Shown here in pieces: positions 28,949 through 38,710 of a stretch of 38,765 nt of DNA. This DNA is from Obelidium mucronatum (taxonomy: Eukaryota; Chytridiomycota; Chytridiomycetes; Chytridiales; Chytriomycetaceae): contig JAIVFH010000252.1 of assembly GCA_025765595.1 (NCBI GenBank), positions 1-38,765 on the forward strand, given 5' to 3'. Each line of letters opens with the position of its first letter. Position 1 is the first letter of the stretch. The notes under the pieces are model-generated. The model saw only the letters and a program-made list of their open reading frames with translations. It did no database searches and was not told where the DNA came from. Made by a program: the position numbers and the translations under genes.

Positions 28949-31440
28949 TGACACCCAAAAAAACCAAACAATGTAAAAGTAAGGGGCGAAGGAATAAGAT
29001 AATGAATAAAGAAATTGGAAAAAACAACACATCCCTCTTTGACTTTAAATTCACCAAAACAACCACTGCACCAATGACGACAACACCCACAACAGCGAAA
29101 ACAGAGCAAGCACCAGCCACAAGAAACACGAAACAAATACCAACAATCTTCAAAAGAAAACAAACTGAAGAAGAAGGAAAATCGAATAAACGCAACACAC
29201 CAAACGCGCCAAGTCCAACAACTGACGATACCAACCCCACACCACCAGGTGAGCCACAAAGAAAAACATGGATCCTAAACAAAACACCAACAACTCCACC
29301 AAAGGCGACACCAATCTTCAACAATTTCAACACCAAAGACAAACGGACCACACAGCAGGGACAAAAAAGAAGCAACGCGGGCGACACTACTGTGAGTAAA
29401 AAGAGAGACACAAAGAGAAGAAAAACAATAAAAGAAATGATGACTATACCTAATCAAAAATTCCCAAAACCAAATAATGACACCAAGAAAGGTCTCACCG
29501 GTGACGGTGCCGTGGCGGTACCTAGTAGTAAAGCAACTAAAGCAAGAGAAATCATCAAAAGAATTAGCAGAGAAGTATTAGCAAACGGAGACCTAACCCT
29601 CGCCTCAATCAAAATAGTAGAGAAATTAGAAAAAGGAGGCGACCCCTACCCACAGGGAGGAGGGTCCAGCAGAGAACAACAACAAAAGCTAAACTATAAA
29701 AGAGCCACATGGCTTGAACTAAAAATGTATAAAATTTTTCATGACGAAGACACTCATGGAATCCTCCAGGAACAAAACAATCCCATAACCCAGACGATTA
29801 AAAGAAAAACCAGAGAGGAAGAGGAGACCGCCCAAAGGGGTCCAAGTACAACTGTTAGCGTAGCAGTCCAAAAGCAAATAGACAACCTTATGAAGATACT
29901 AGAAACCGAAAGAACCAACTCCAAACGAACCAAGACCACCCCAAAAGGAGGAGACGCCACCCGCACCCTGAATACCCAAGCTACCAACACCAAAAAAAAG
30001 ACAACATTGCCAACTCCACAAACAACCCCCTCTAAAACGCAAAATGAAGAAGAGTTATATGAAACAGAACTACATAATAAAATATACCAGGGAAAACCCA
30101 GGCAAATGAAAACCAAACTAGACGAAACCATGCGAGTTGCAACCTACAACTGCAGAGGACTTAATGACACAACAATGATACAGATAATGCAACTCCTAAA
30201 AAATCATAGCATAGATATACTTCTCATCCAAGAAACCAAATGCACAGACAAACATGCGCAAAAGCTGATAGCCGCATACAAAGGCGACTTCAACGGACTA
30301 TCCTACTGGACAAACGCAACAGGTACCACGCTAAAAGCGGCAGGTACCGGAATCATTATGACAGAGAAATGGAACAGACACTTCACTAAATGTGAAAAGA
30401 CAAGCGCAAGCCTAATGGCAGTAACACTTACGTTCCGCGAAGGTACTATCAGAATAATCAACACATACTGGCCATCTGACGACACCGCAGAAAACACAAA
30501 AAACACTCTATCAGCACTTAACAAATGGCAAACTGATGACAAAGGAAGCAGAAAACACATTGGCACAATCATTGCAGGAGACATGAATGAAGCCGAAACC
30601 ACCAATGACTGGAAATCTGAAAAAGTAAACGCCAGACCAGCCAAAAAACACAGCTTGATCAAATGGCTGAGAGAGAAAAACTATGAAGATGCGTATAGAA
30701 TAATCAATGAGGACCAAATAAGCTATTCATACTTCAAAATGGAAAGAAACAAAATTGTTCAAGCAAGTAGATTAGACGCCATCTGGCTTGGGCAAAACCT
30801 GGCTAACCTCACATCCCAGTGTCAATGCCTGTCCGAAACACTGGACTACAGACACTCCGACCACACACCTGTAATTGCAGACATTGAAATAAATCAGCTC
30901 CTCAAACCTGCAAAGAAACCTAAGAAAGAAATAAGGAGAATTGTTGATCTCGAAAAAGCAACTGAGGAACACTGGAAAAAATTCCAAGAAAAACTTGACC
31001 TAGCCCTAACAAAAAGCAACCTACTTGCAGAACTGGCAGAAGCTACAAACACATGGCAAACTGAAAAAGGCAACACAGAAAGAATCCAAGAGCATACTAA
31101 GATAGCCCAAGACCTGATGAAATGTAGAGAACCCAGCATGACTGAAAACTTGTACGACCCCAAGGGAAAAGAAGAAGTCATGAAAACATTGGATAAAATT
31201 GCCCAAAAACACACTGAACTGGTCACACAAATTGCCCTTGAAATCCTACCCACAAGAGAATGTGGAAAAGAACACAAGAAACCAGGAATCCACAACCAGT
31301 GGATAACACTATACAGCAACCTGGAAAAATGCATCCAGGAAACAAAGAGGTTCGACAACAAAACAGTGATAATAAACAAACAAAACCAAAGAAAACTCCA
31401 AGAATCCATGGAGACACAATTACGGATACTCAAACAGCAA
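28948..31440 (+). pseudogene. LINE ORF2, endonuclease only
   Basis: The ATG shares its A with the ORF1 stop (TAATG at 28,946-28,950). Residues 1-390 are Thr/Lys/Pro-rich and low in complexity. From residue about 395 is an APE-type endonuclease: VATYNCRGL (Asn), LIQETKC (Glu), IIAGDMNEAET (Asp/Asn) and YRHSDHTPVIADIE (Asp/His), all catalytic positions present. It should nick target DNA for target-primed reverse transcription. The polymerase domain is missing: about 190 residues after the SDH motif the frame passes into foreign sequence and stops at 31,479. No stop lies inside, so the endonuclease part is intact. Confidence 0.75.
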
Positions 31441-31865
31441 CATCAGACACCCAAACTCAGCTTCGGGACTGGTTTTTAGCTGAACTTCCTGCTCCCGTGG
31501 TCAAAAAAGCCAAAGTCAAGCCTCAAGATGCTGTTTTAACCAACAAGGTCTACAACTCACAAACCTTGCGAGAAACGTTACTTGCAGCTGAGCAACAGAA
31601 GAATGACGATGCTCAAGCAAAAGAAGCTGCAAAAGATAACAAGAAACGTGAGGTGGAAGCCAAAAAAGCGGAGAGGGAGGCTCTGAAATTGGCGCGTCAG
31701 TGTCAAGGGGAAACTAACTCTGCCAAATGTACAAAAACTTGGGTGAGAAGCTCAAAATGGTTTATTTGTACAAATTGCGATGAGTTCAGACTCTGTGAGA
31801 GATGCAAGGTTCAGTGCAAAAGCATCAGTGACGCCCATGTTAATGAGTGTGACAAGGAGAATTGA
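31440..31865 (+). pseudogene. C-terminal tail of a pogo-like transposase
   Basis: Frame shifted from the LINE ORF2, reading QLRDWFLAELPAPVVKKAK, a coiled basic part (AKEAAKDNKKREVEAKKAER) and a Cys-rich end CTKTWVRSSKWFICTNCDEF..LCERCKVQC. The Cys pattern matches the end of the transposase on the opposite strand at 32.7-32.9 kb, where it follows a DDE domain. So this is the tail of a related transposase whose body is lost. It remains open to its stop. The Cys pairs (CTNC, CERC) suggest zinc binding. Confidence 0.5.
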
Positions 31866-31984
31866 AGAGTCGGAATTATTTCGTTTCGGGTTTAGATTAA
31901 TAAAAAACCGCTTTGGATATTCGTTTATAATACGTTTTCTTTATTTCTGCAAAATTTCAATGGTGTGGCGCAAGCAGTTGGGCG

Positions 31985-32462
31985 GTGCTGTTGGTTTTGG
32001 TGAAAATGTTGGTGGGTTGGAAAACATTTTTTGGGTTGGAAAAAAAGGATCACTCTATTCCAGGTGTCAGTATTCTGGGTAACAGAAGTGTCTGCCAAGT
32101 CCTCAATCTGTACAAGACTGCATTGAGGACTGTTGTGACTATGTTCAGGACTATCGTGACTATTAAGTGCCTTTTGTTGTGCAAGCTGATGCTTTTGAGT
32201 TTGTACGAGCAGGTACAAGCCCTCCAACGCCAGCTGGCTGCGCACACCACAACTGTCATTGAATTGGATGAGAATAACTCTGAAGATGACAAGGTATCAA
32301 CAAAGACTCCAAAGCCAAAGCCCAAATTAACGAAGAAGGCAAATGTACCATTTGCACCTTTGTCAAGCACATCCAAGCAAGCCGAAAGCAAGCGGCGCAA
32401 ATGGGACACCAATATGGTTGAGACACTTCTTTGTCTTTGCTATGAGACTCACCTGAAACGGT
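31985..32462 (+). CDS. Partial gene with Myb/trihelix-like segment
   Basis: Open to the splice-donor-like AAACGGTAAGTTT at 32,458-32,468, then no matching exon is found. The protein has a helical start (LYEQVQALQRQLAAH), an acidic Ser stretch, a Lys/Pro linker (TPKPKPKLTKKANV) and KRRKWDTNMVETLLCLCYETHLKR. The last part resembles the first helix of Myb/trihelix DNA-binding domains, such as accompany Harbinger-type transposases. Given the Harbinger remnant 2 kb away, it may be that element's second protein, cut short. First ATG is uncertain (31,985 or 32,189). Confidence 0.35.
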
Positions 32463-32692
32463 AAGTTTTGTTTCCTATTTCCGTATTGAGTCAACCTTTG
32501 AACCTGACCAAAAATCTGGGATTCGAACCAAGATATTTTTGACCTCTCGACTCCTAACTTCCGAACCAAACCCTTGCCATCCTTGCATTTTTACGACTAT
32601 AAAGATGTTTATTCGATTTCATTAACCACAAAAAGATAGAAGAATTGAAATTAAAATCAGAGCGGAAAGACAAGCAGTAGGTCCTTCACTTT

Positions 32693-34183
32693 CTACAACC
32701 CATCAAACGCTTCCTCAAACTGATCCTTGCAGCCAGGGCATACTCAATACGCATTGCAAATGCTGCAGCTAACCCAGGCGGTGCTGGACTTCCAGGTATT
32801 GGCGCAACGGTCATTTTCATCAACTGATTGACATCATTTCAAATCCTTTCCAGCAATCTTTGCCTTCTCCTTCGCCTACTTCACTTTGGCTGGATCGATT
32901 TTCTTCTTAGCTATATTGTTCTTCTTTGTTTCCTTCTCCTTGGCCGCTTTTTGCTGCTCCAATCAAAGTTCTTCAAAGGAGTAAACATGATCCAAGCTGA
33001 CAACTTTCTCTGCTTGGATCGGAGCCTTTTGTGCAGCGTGAGTAGGAGCAAAAGACTTCATTGACTCAATCAGGTGGGTTACAAGTGGTGGGAAGGCGTT
33101 GGCAGCATCTGAGACATTGCCAATGTTGTGTTTGGCATTTTCAACAATTAATTCTTTCTTCCACGGAAAGATGCCCGTTTGCTCGAAAGCAGATCTAATG
33201 ATGAGTTCTGCTGTGATACACTTTTGCGCTTCCAGTGTGATTGGTACCAGTTCTTCCCCAAGACCCGCCAAGGTACAGTTGCTGTAGCTCCGTTTCTGCT
33301 GGAACATGCGGACAATGAGGGTTTTCAAATTCGCAAATATCACATCATCCAATGGCTGCAAGAAGTGAGTCGTGTTAGCAGGTAGGAAGAAACCGACTAT
33401 TCCTTCTTGGAAACAGTAGGAGAGAACGTCAGAGGTTCTGTGAACTGAGAGATTAATCTCAAAGCAGGCTTTAAAAGCTTTTAGAACTGGCATCCATTGG
33501 TCTTCACTCAAGAACCCAGTTTCACTGAAAACAAACAGGCATTCTGGGTTGTTTTGGCGGCGATTAGACTTGGGATTGCCTTGCAAATTGAAATTTCAGA
33601 ATTTGGATGGCAAGACAATAACATCCAAGATACGCTCCCCATTGGCTGTAACAAATGGAATGAAGCTTGCAACCTGACCTCTGGTACCAGTGATCTTGTT
33701 TGGACGGGCAATCAAAGTGCTGACAATGGCTCTTGCGTTGGAGGAGCTGTTTTTGAGTTTGATGCGCATTTCATCGACATTGGTGAGAAAAAGCCAGCTG
33801 TAGCCGTTCTTCGCCATCCACGCCTCAAACGCTTCAACCCAGGACTCAATTTCCTTTAAGGTAAGCGGATCAGTGCAAGCCTTGGCTAAAGCCTTTGTGG
33901 TTTGCATTTTGATTCTGTTTTTATGGCGCTGTGCAAAACCTACGTACCACTTGTGAGCCATAAACTTGGAGTCTTTGTCCTTCTCCTGATTCATCTTGGT
34001 GACCAAATTGATGAAATTGATTTGTGCCATTAGTCAACAATCTTGCTTCCAAAAAGGCGATGAAGACTTCTTCTTCTTCATCTGAGAACCGCCGGTTCCC
34101 ATGGGAGCATCCCTGGTTCTTCTCCATCCGTCTATAGGCCGATCGAACCTCTTCCTTGCTGGTCTTGAGTGAGGAACTGACAA
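32693..34183 (-). pseudogene. pogo-like (DDE_1) transposase remnant
   Basis: Order on the minus strand: a psq-type helix-turn-helix start (NRRFSDEEEEVFIAFLEARL), one frame change near 34,030, a CENP-B-like region (FMAHKWYVGFAQRHKNRI), the first catalytic Asp in LTNVDEMRIKL, then RGQVASFIPFVTANGERIL. TGA follows at 33,596-33,598 in frame, then NPECLFVFSETGF and NLSVHRTSDVLSYC, where the usual Asp of DN appears replaced (FEINLSVH). The DDE end is LPANTTHFLQPLD. After FEEL come four further in-frame stops within a coiled and Cys-rich tail (TAWVSCSICNAY, VCPGCKDQFEEAF) like that at 31.8 kb. The element is dead but only lightly mutated. Confidence 0.65.
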
Positions 34184-34745
34184 TATCCAATCGCCAAATA
34201 TGGAAAAGGGACCCGTCAATAGCTCCCAGAATGTTAGGAATATGGAACATGGCTTCAAAGCCGTCATTCCATTCCTCATCTGATGTGGGGAGATATATGG
34301 TTTTCTGTTGGTATTCCTGAACAAGCGCTTTGACAACTTGATGGACTCGAGTTTTTCACATTCCAAAGAGAGACCCTGCGCTAGCGTATATATTCCCTGA
34401 AGTTAGATAGTGCATAGTCACTGCTACGCAGTTGCGGATTGAGAAGTGGGCATTGTGGTGCAAATGCTTGTTTGACAGCACCCATTGCACTTCAACTTTC
34501 TTGGCAATAAACTCAAAGGAGTCTCGATTACATCTTAAATTGCGGTGATACCATCCAGTATTGTAGAGGGTATTCTGTTGAGCATGTTTCCATTGAGAGA
34601 CAGCCATAGAAAACAATTGTTCGATTGGTCCACGCTCTGACCTCCAGTTGTATTCTTCAGTAGCCAGAGCAATGACCACAGAGAATATAGCAGTTGCCAC
34701 TGCTGCTGCTGCTGCTATTATACAGACTATCTCTTCGTCATCCAT
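34183..34745 (-). pseudogene. N-terminal half of a Harbinger-type transposase
   Basis: Starts MDDEEIVCII; has the pre-catalytic helical domain (YHRNLRCNRDSFEFIAKKVE, VAVTMHYLTSGNIYASAGS), SLFGM followed by TGA where Ser is expected (GMSKT in the family), then TRVHQVVKALVQEY, FEAMFHIPNILGAIDGSLFHI with the first catalytic Asp. After WRLDI (about 34,183) the frame continues without a break into the pogo-like N-terminus. The second Asp and Glu are not found. So a Harbinger transposase was cut by another element or recombination. A poly-Ala run of unknown meaning (AAAAAVATA) near the start is coded by GCT/GCA repeats. Confidence 0.65.
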
Positions 34746-34802
34746 GGTTGTTTTTGTTTTTATTTTCAACTCCGACACAGTGTGTTTTTTGATCCTGCCC
34801 AA

Positions 34803-36182
34803 AAAAAAAAAGACATTTTTGAAATTTTTTTGAAATCGTTCTTGAAACCCTCCCTAAAAGACTGCCAAAAAGAACCAAAAAAAAACCCTTGAAATTCAAA
34901 AATAAAAGAAGAAAAGAAAATCATTTCATCCAGGTCCTTGAGGGGAGTTGGAAACATGCTTCAATGGCTGCAGAGGGAGAAGTGCACACAGCATACGCCA
35001 AATCATAACACTGTTTAGCACAGTCAAAGAAGGCTGTTTTGCCAGAATTGTGTTTGATAAACACCTTATACGTGTGTTTATAGCTGATTAAATTTTTCAC
35101 AACAGCAGGCCAAGAATAAACAGGGGATCCTCGAGAACGGTTGTTATAGACAAGAAGGGATAAATGGGATGGGTTAAACAGTAAGAAAGAAGAGGTAGAA
35201 GGATTGCAGATAACAAGACATAAGTGGGAAACACTCTTGTTGATAAAAATGCAGTGATGCAATCGTATCCAAACTTAAACCAAACGCACATTGATATGTA
35301 TAATAATGGTTGGATGCTTAAAAAGTGCGTATTTTTGAAGCCTTGGGGCTGCAGAGGCACTGTTGGTGGAAACACAACTACCCTCCTGGGTAAATAAAAG
35401 CTTCCAAAATATTTATGAATATTTTTTATTTAATATTGGCGAATGCTGTTTGCTGACTGAATCCCCAAAGATTTTTTGGGATATTCAAGAATATCCCAAG
35501 AATTCTCTGGAAAGAATTAAAAAATGGTCCAGCAATATTAATGAAAGATATTCCAGAATAATTCTAGAGAATTATCGCGGAAGAACAAAGGAAGTGGATA
35601 TCTACCACAAGAAGTTGTTGAATAATCTTCAAAAAGACTTGCAAACTTAAGATTTGTAAAGCAAGACACTGCCGCCACAACTGCCACTGCCGCCACTACT
35701 GCCACTGCCGCCGCTGCTGCCGCTGCTGGTCCCAGAATTCGTCGACATATCCGGAGACGGGGGCAGATCCAGCGGCGGCTTCTTCAATATCGTACAATGT
35801 CTTGAGTCCTTCAAACATCTGCTGTCGATAGCCCGAGCCCCTTTTGTCGAAAATACATTTTTGTCCAAAATTTTTTTTTCAGCTCCTACTCAAAGTGTAC
35901 TTGGAACCCTCCCTCAGCTTGATCCCTTTTTTCTTTGGTTTTTGTTTTGATTTTCTTCAATAAAGTTTTTTGTTTTTGAGGTGTTGAACCTTTTCAAGTT
36001 TTGGTTTTGAACCTTTTCAAGTTGAACCTGTTTTTGAATGACAGAGGCCAAAAATGTTGGTTGCCAGTCCCAGGGAGAAACCTATTTGAAATTCACATTT
36101 GCAATCTCGCACACAGATCTTTTTTTTTTCTACTTAACACCAATAAATTTGAGATTTATTGGGATCAACATACTGAATTTAA
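34803..36182. other. Core remainder without recognised gene
   Basis: 1.4 kb between the Harbinger remnant and the right arm. Two open stretches look somewhat protein-like but match nothing I know: 35262-34921 minus (KVFIKHNSGKTAFFDCAKQC) and about 35370-35650 plus (KIFWDIQEYPKNSLERIKKW), the latter without ATG. GCC/GCT trinucleotide repeats lie at 35,675-35,730. T-rich tract at 35,870-35,960 and 36,119-36,130. Confidence 0.3.
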
Positions 36183-36190
36183 TTTGCAGA

Positions 36191-36751
36191 ATGCAAGACA
36201 GTCTCCCTCCATTTGATCCATCTGCCTCCTTCCATCTACTCTGCAGTGCTGAGAAGGAGGCCCTACAACAGATTGTTGAATGCGACCGTTATGCTCGAGG
36301 CTTCGGTTGGCAGCGCAACCATCTGGTTGGCTTGATCAACCTTCAAGAAACTTACAGCAAACCAGAGGGGCTTCCAGGCAACCATGCATCTTTTTTGCAT
36401 AGAATGCGCGCCATCAAAGTCTTGCAAAGGTCGATGATTATCCAAAATACCAGACACCAGTCTCAATTGATGTTGGACATCATGATGCCTCTATACGGCG
36501 ATTTGGAACTTGAGGCAAAGTTGGCCATACAGTCTGGAATTCATGACTACTGGAAGGAGATGTATTACGGTGGTGATCGTATTGAAGGATTGTTGCCAAA
36601 GCGGGAGCTGTGGAAGGACTTTGCATTGTGGCTGCATTCCGAGCTAACGCGAGATTTACGCTTCTACTCTGCTGATTCGGTTGATCGTTATGACTATGCA
36701 CTTGAGACTATGTATGAGGAGCTGGATCTGAGATGGAATGCCTTTTTATAA
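36191..36751 (+). CDS. Arm gene, right copy (unknown, 186 residues)
   Basis: Outward-reading counterpart of the gene at 25,239-25,796, with one extra codon (EMYYGGD against EMYGGD). Here too ATTTGCAG precedes the ATG and similarity between arms ends at that point. The frame is also open upstream to 36,038 but that part is not shared with the left arm, so I start at 36,191. Centre differences include SMIIQNTRHQSQLMLD against SMVMQNTIHQSLLLLD and LYGDLELEAKL against IYIYLEREVKL. The ends DPSASFHLL and YEELDLRWNAFL are identical. Function unknown. Confidence 0.55.
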   Translation: MQDSLPPFDPSASFHLLCSAEKEALQQIVECDRYARGFGWQRNHLVGLINLQETYSKPEGLPGNHASFLHRMRAIKVLQRSMIIQNTRHQSQLMLDIMMPLYGDLELEAKLAIQSGIHDYWKEMYYGGDRIEGLLPKRELWKDFALWLHSELTRDLRFYSADSVDRYDYALETMYEELDLRWNAFL

Positions 36752-37296
36752 AGATTGTTGTGTAGCATCTATTAGAATACATTTTGGCTTTTAACCTACC
36801 TTTGAAAAATAGAGTAATCGGAATTGAATAATTCAACCTGAAATGTTTAGACCAGAAAAATATAACCAATAGAATCTTCATAATTTATTACTGAATGAAA
36901 GCTAAACAAAATCTTAATGCTGGGTTTTTTCATCACAATATAGATTTTGGATTGAAATTTTCAATCCGTTCAACTCCAACACTTCTTAACTTAAACTTTA
37001 ATATTAGACCACGAAAAATTGACATCATTTGTGATTGTGCTTGCATCAAAAGGCGGCAGGATATGACTACTTTTTTCAGGATCTCAAGTGACTCTTCTTA
37101 TTGAAGATGCGTTGTGTATAATTGATATCTTAAATCATCTTTAGATAGCCAGAACTTGATGGCTATGGACTAGTTGTACCTTCCATATTGCATGGATGAT
37201 CCATGAGTAGAGCGGGTGGATCAAAGGAAAACTGGGCCAATGTCTGGAGCCCCCTCACCTACCACTGAGCAGGGAAACTAAAATGAAGAGCTGAAA

Positions 37297-37600
37297 TATT
37301 AATCACTGAAACATTAAGCGCTGAAACACTAAGCGCTGAAACACTAAGCGCTGAAACATTAAGCGCAGAAAAGTAAAGCGCAGAATCAGTAAGCGCAGAA
37401 AAATTAAGCGCTGAATAATTAAGCGCTGAAAAATTAAGCGCTGAATAATTCAGCGCTGAAAAATTAAGCGCTGAATAATTCAGCGCAGAAAAATTAAGCG
37501 CTGAAACATTAAGCTCAGAAAAATTAAGCGCAGAAACATTAAGCGCAGAAAAATTAAGCGCAGAGACACTAAGCGCAGAATAAAACGCTTAATCTTTCAG
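37297..37600. repeat. AGCGCT satellite array in the right arm
   Basis: Mirror of 24,370-24,670; units such as AAATTAAGCGCTGAA and ACATTAAGCGCAGAA. Unit order broadly mirrors the left arm. Confidence 0.9.
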
Positions 37601-37639
37601 CGCTGAACAGCCGCCAGAGCCAAATAGCCGCATCACCGA

Positions 37640-38023
37640 AACGTTAGGGGATCTCCCAAGACAAAAACAGACAGCAAAAGACACTGGGGACACCGCCCCC
37701 CGCCCCGACGCACCAAGGTGCGATATCGCGGCAGAGGAGGGACCCTGGCTAAGATGCGAATCAAAGCGTCACAAGCCGGCCCGAGCTGCCATCTGCGGTG
37801 TCCTTTCTCTTTGCAAGAAGATGGCCGCCGACACCTCCCTCTCCGATCAAACGGTTCACTCCGTGAGTTCAATCAGAGAGATTGGTGCCACCGTCAAAGG
37901 CGGCAACTTTCGAGCACAGAAGATGTCCATTGCTGTGTGTTCAATATGCCACGGTCAAAGCAACCTGCGAGTGCAGATGACATGGAGCGGTCAACTAAAA
38001 TGAGAAAGGTTACCATTATTTAG
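37640..38023 (+). other. GC-rich arm segment with short open frames, right
   Basis: Counterpart of 23,952-24,334. The frame starting MRYRGRGGTLAK at 37,718 differs from the left arm at only two residues. The alternative frame has lost its upstream ATG here (ACG). Coding status undecided. Confidence 0.35.
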
Positions 38024-38109
38024 TATAACAAGCGGTGTAGAGTAAGAAAGAAAATACTGGAGATGTCAAGATGTTTGGAAATAGACAAGAACCTCGAGCG
38101 GCAAACAAG

Positions 38110-38395
38110 GCCCCTGGTGGCAACCCGTAATTTTAAAGCGAGGAGCCTTTCAACTCCTCTTCAGGTCGCCAAACAAGGTCCCTTGTGGTGGCAACCCGTA
38201 ATTTTAAAGCGAGGAGCCTTTCAACTCCTCTTCAGGTCGCCAAACAAGGTCCCTTGTGGTGGCAACCCGTAATTTTAAAGCGAGGAGCCTTTCAACTCCT
38301 CTTCAGGTCGCCAAACAAGGTCCCTTGTGGTGGCAACCCGTAATTTTAAAGTGAGGAGCCTTTCAACTCCTCTTCAGGTCGCCAAACCAGCAAGT
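38110..38395 (-). repeat. 71-bp tandem repeats in the right arm
   Basis: Four units with an exact 71-bp period (the word CAACCCGTAA starts at 38121, 38192, 38263 and 38334). Each contains GAGGAG-8 nt-CTCCTC and ACAAGGTCCCTTGT, two potential hairpins. The units are nearly identical, so they were amplified or homogenised recently. Confidence 0.9.
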
Positions 38396-38649
38396 TGCCA
38401 TCAAGGGTGAGGTGTGTGGCCAGGTGGCCAGATCATTTTTGGAGGAAAAGTGAAAAAGAGAAAATATTAAAAATGAAAAGAAAAGATAAGATGAAGAAAA
38501 TTAAATTAAAATACACCATTTTCATTTGGAAACACAACACATATTTCATCCAAGAACATCTCAAGTAACCGTTCCAGCCGTTCCAGGTTTAAAGATTCCT
38601 TTTTTAACAATACTGAATTATTATCTGCAGGATTCATTTTGATGTAATT

Positions 38650-38710
38650 AGCAGTAGCTGACTGGCAAAGCTGTGGTCTTGCATGCGGCGGGTGCCTGGA
38701 TCAAACCACA
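38650..38710 (+). repeat. tRNA-like sequence at the arm end
   Basis: GTAGCTGACTGGCAAAGC and GCCTGGATCAAACC resemble A and B boxes; Ala- or Cys-looking arm TTGCATGC between. Same family as 15,640, 23,170 and 23,345. Confidence 0.5.

Larger units (their letters stand above)
25840..31440 (+). mobile_element. LINE-type retroelement, 3' part missing
   Basis: Two consecutive A-rich frames of LINE type: ORF1 with a zinc knuckle and ORF2 with an APE endonuclease. After the endonuclease and about 190 further residues the element stops at roughly 31,440, where sequence of a pogo-like transposase tail begins. No reverse-transcriptase motif (such as FADD) and no poly(A) tail are present. Loss of the 3' part is the opposite of usual 5' truncation, so it must come from a later deletion or rearrangement. 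Confidence 0.75.

Noticed and set aside
32500..32570. Possible tRNA on the minus strand (TTGGTTCGAATCCCAG)
   Set aside because: A B-box-like word and a mispaired T arm exist, but no D arm or acceptor stem could be found.
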